DNA from: Hoplostethus atlanticus
Lineage: Eukaryota > Chordata > Actinopteri > Trachichthyiformes > Trachichthyidae
DNA: 64,000 bases
Assembly: GCA_034670405.1 (NCBI GenBank)
Contig: JAXDDX010000049.1
Location: forward strand, 186,001-250,000
Reading direction: 5' to 3'
In this document: positions 61,635 to 64,000 of the stretch, piece after piece
How the letters are laid out: the number at the start of each line of letters is the position of its first letter
How positions within the stretch are numbered: the first letter of the stretch is position 1
Made by a program: the position numbers and the translations under genes
Notes under the pieces: generated by a model
Seen by the model: only the letters and a program-made list of their open reading frames with translations
The model's database searches: none
What the model was told of the DNA's origin: nothing

Positions 61635-64000
61635 ACTCTCCCATTAGTATTGAACTCCCATTATTATCTTTGCAGGCAACAAAGGTGTACATGAAAATGA
61701 CATTTGGATGTATTCATTGTCAACACATAGCATTTGCAGTCCCGATATGGTCAAAGGTCCCCCAGATACTCTGTTGGATCTAGTATGTGAGTGATTCATT
61801 TAACCATTACTTTTATTTCTGCAGTAAAAAAAAAAAGGTGCAATGATTGTAATGATCAGCACTTTCCAGTATTGTGGACTTCTGTGTCCTCCCACACCAA
61901 CTACTTCAACAGGTTATATGGCTCCTAATGTAGTTCTGTGTTTTAGTCCGCTTCATTCCACACAACAGTTTTTCTCATGCACATTTGATAATGAAGGCTG
62001 CTTTGGCTTATTGGTCTACAAATTTTGCTGCTCTTATTTGGTTGCATAACCCTAGCCGTGGTTACACTTAGCATGTCTTTTCATTTCTGGACCAATGGCA
62101 TGGTCCTTCTGACTCACATTAGGCTGCTATAGCATTCCAGAGCATTCTCGTAAGTAGAGAACAAGTAATATAAGAACAATTTCATGTTATTTTAGAACCC
62201 ACGTTAGTAAAGGAACTAGGACGAAACCACAACACGCAGGAAAAGTGACAAGGTATTATTTTCAAACAAATCAATATAATGTAAATATTACTTTATCGTC
62301 TTTAAGACTGGGGAGTTGAAGATAAATGTTTTAAATTTTTGTTTTTGTTTCATGTACTTCATTTTTGCAAAATGTCATATTTAATCAGTATTTGTATTAT
62401 TGACCTCAGTTACTGCACTTTTTAGTTGCCATGTAAGAAGAAAAGTATATAATTCAAAAATGTTTAGAAGCTGCTACTGTCAGAATGGTGAATTGAAACA
62501 AACTGTATGATATTCTGTCATTTGACTCTCTGTTACTATTAGCTTTCCTGTTATTAGTGTTTTATTTGTATCCTACCCTAGATTTTCCCCTGCCATCAAA
62601 CACATAAACTGACTTTGCATCCAATTATATCAAGTCAAGTAGGGGGCTAGTGTCACTATGATTTATATATCCATCTTCCATTTTCCATAAAGGCCACAAA
62701 TCAAAAAAGCCTAAGGTACACATCAAGACATTATATATAAAAATATATCGTCATATATTTGTGTTTCTACTGGCTAGACCACAAATCTGTTTGTCTTTTG
62801 TTTTGCTCTAAGGTGTGTGTAATACATCATCTTAGGTTTTTGGTGCAAGTTTTGGCACAGAAACCAAGAGATGTCAGTGGGGAAGGAAAACTAAATGAAG
62901 AAACTACCAAAAAAGGGACTCTTGAGAGACTTTCTAACTTTTATGAAATATGGAACTTTGTAAGGACGCTCTAAAGGCTACATCATCTTCTAAGATTGCA
63001 TTTAACACTTTATATGAAACATATATAGCCCTGGTCAAAATGAATTGTATTATGTTGATATTATCAAATGACATGTAATATTAATACTCCAGATACTGCT
63101 GCTTTTCATAGAACTGTTGCCAGTGGGGAGAGACTGACCTGCAATCACTACACTATGCCAATGACACACAGTACTGTGGTTCGTCATCTGCCAATGAGAT
63201 CTCTGGAAAGCCATTCCAGCCCATTTGTATGGATGTATCTATCTATCTGTCATTGGTTCCTTCCTCCCCTCATCCTCCAAACTGGGTAAACATAACCTGT
63301 CGTCACTTTCACATACTTTCACTAACCTACAAATTCCATCTTTAACAATTACTTTTTACCAATTATCAAGTCAAATTCTGGATACCAAAACAAGAATAAC
63401 AGTGACCATTATTACACTATCAGAGAGGGGTACAGGCTACAGAATGTGACTACAGAATGTCAACCTGTACATCTGGACAAACGATTGGTTTCTGATTGAT
63501 TGGTTCTCAATATTTGACAAGGTAACCATAAGCCATAGCTAACCAAGATATTCATTGAAGGAAGTCTCAGATTTGGCATCGGATGAGGACGTCACCTCTC
63601 TACTGTAGTCATCACAGGATCCCTTGCTGTACCTCATGCCTGTAATGTTTGCTGCTTCTATATTTTGGTATTTTAGTGACATTTTGCGTCTCATAACAAT
63701 GGTGTAAATAGTAGAACTATTTATTGAGAGTGTTATACTTTTTTAAGTTATATTTAATGTCCATGTAAGTTATTTTTTACATTGTTCTTATAAACAAAAC
63801 ATTATTGGTTGTGAGTCAAAACTGTCTTTATTCTGTCATCTTGGTCTCTGTCATTGTCATTGTTGTCAAGCATTGATCAGACATATACTGCAGGCCCACA
63901 ACCACAGAAAAAGGTTGCCTCATTGGTCACTAAGTGTAGATCGACACTATTTGTATCCAATGAGGATTCACCACGTTTAAATGTTACTGAGTGCAGTGCA

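Larger units (their letters stand above)
59888..63810 (+). other. pappa: 3' untranslated region of pappalysin-1 (end estimated)
   Basis: After the stop the sequence becomes AT-rich and poor in microsatellites and mobile-element matches compared with the introns, except for one (CA)n tract at 61597-61620. This fits the long 3'UTR known for vertebrate PAPPA. Three overlapping AATAAA signals lie at 60210-60223, which would give a short 3'UTR. A TATAAA variant at about 63791, followed by GT-rich sequence, is the best candidate for the distal end. An AU-rich TATTTATT motif sits near 63718. The end is inference. Confidence 0.5.

Overview
The window reads as a teleost fish genome. It shows one vertebrate multi-exon gene with GT-AG introns, very dense CA/GT/GA microsatellites, two different Tc1-like transposon copies, a tRNA-derived SINE and teleost-type retroelement tails. 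There are no operons, CRISPR arrays or recognisable RNA genes. The species cannot be named from the sequence.

The only supported gene runs left to right on the + strand. It is the 3' half of pappalysin-1 (PAPP-A), the secreted metzincin metalloprotease that cleaves IGF-binding protein 4. I could place 15 exons from 7405 to the stop codon at 59887. All junctions are GT-AG and every codon phase closes, giving 2185 coding nt and 727 residues. That is roughly the last 45% of a protein of about 1.6 kb residues. The catalytic zinc-site exons lie upstream of the window. Present here are the end of a beta-sandwich-like segment, a CGDG/CDDxNxxNGDGC cysteine repeat, a central domain, five sushi (SCR) modules, the third Lin12-Notch repeat (LNR3) and the short cysteine-rich C-terminus.

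Layout: 1-7404 is upstream intron with an inverted-repeat-bounded mobile element (about 2650-4118). Exons at 7405, 7740 and 10783 are followed by an 18.6-kb intron (10980-29600) that holds a decayed LINE, a Myb/SANT-like fossil, a PD-(D/E)XK-type ORF fossil, an internally deleted Tc1 element and a 21-bp minisatellite. Exons at 29601, 30861, 31592 and 35297 complete the central domain and begin SCR1. An intron at 35472-42215 carries a candidate cassette microexon, then a SINE and a near full-length dead Tc1 copy. Exons from 42216 to 50273 encode the SCR modules and LNR3. A 9.5-kb intron precedes the last exon (59783-59887), and about 4 kb of AT-rich, repeat-poor 3'UTR follows.

The most interesting observations are: (i) a splice-competent, in-frame diverged duplicate of the end of the SCR1 exon (35784-35834); (ii) paired loss of the two extra cysteines of SCR2; (iii) an in-frame alternative donor that would remove 14 residues from SCR4; and (iv) polymorphic-type microsatellites lying directly against several splice sites, including a (GT)n-plus-short-T-tract acceptor resembling that of CFTR exon 9. 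Comparisons with human PAPP-A are from memory of the family, not from an alignment run here.
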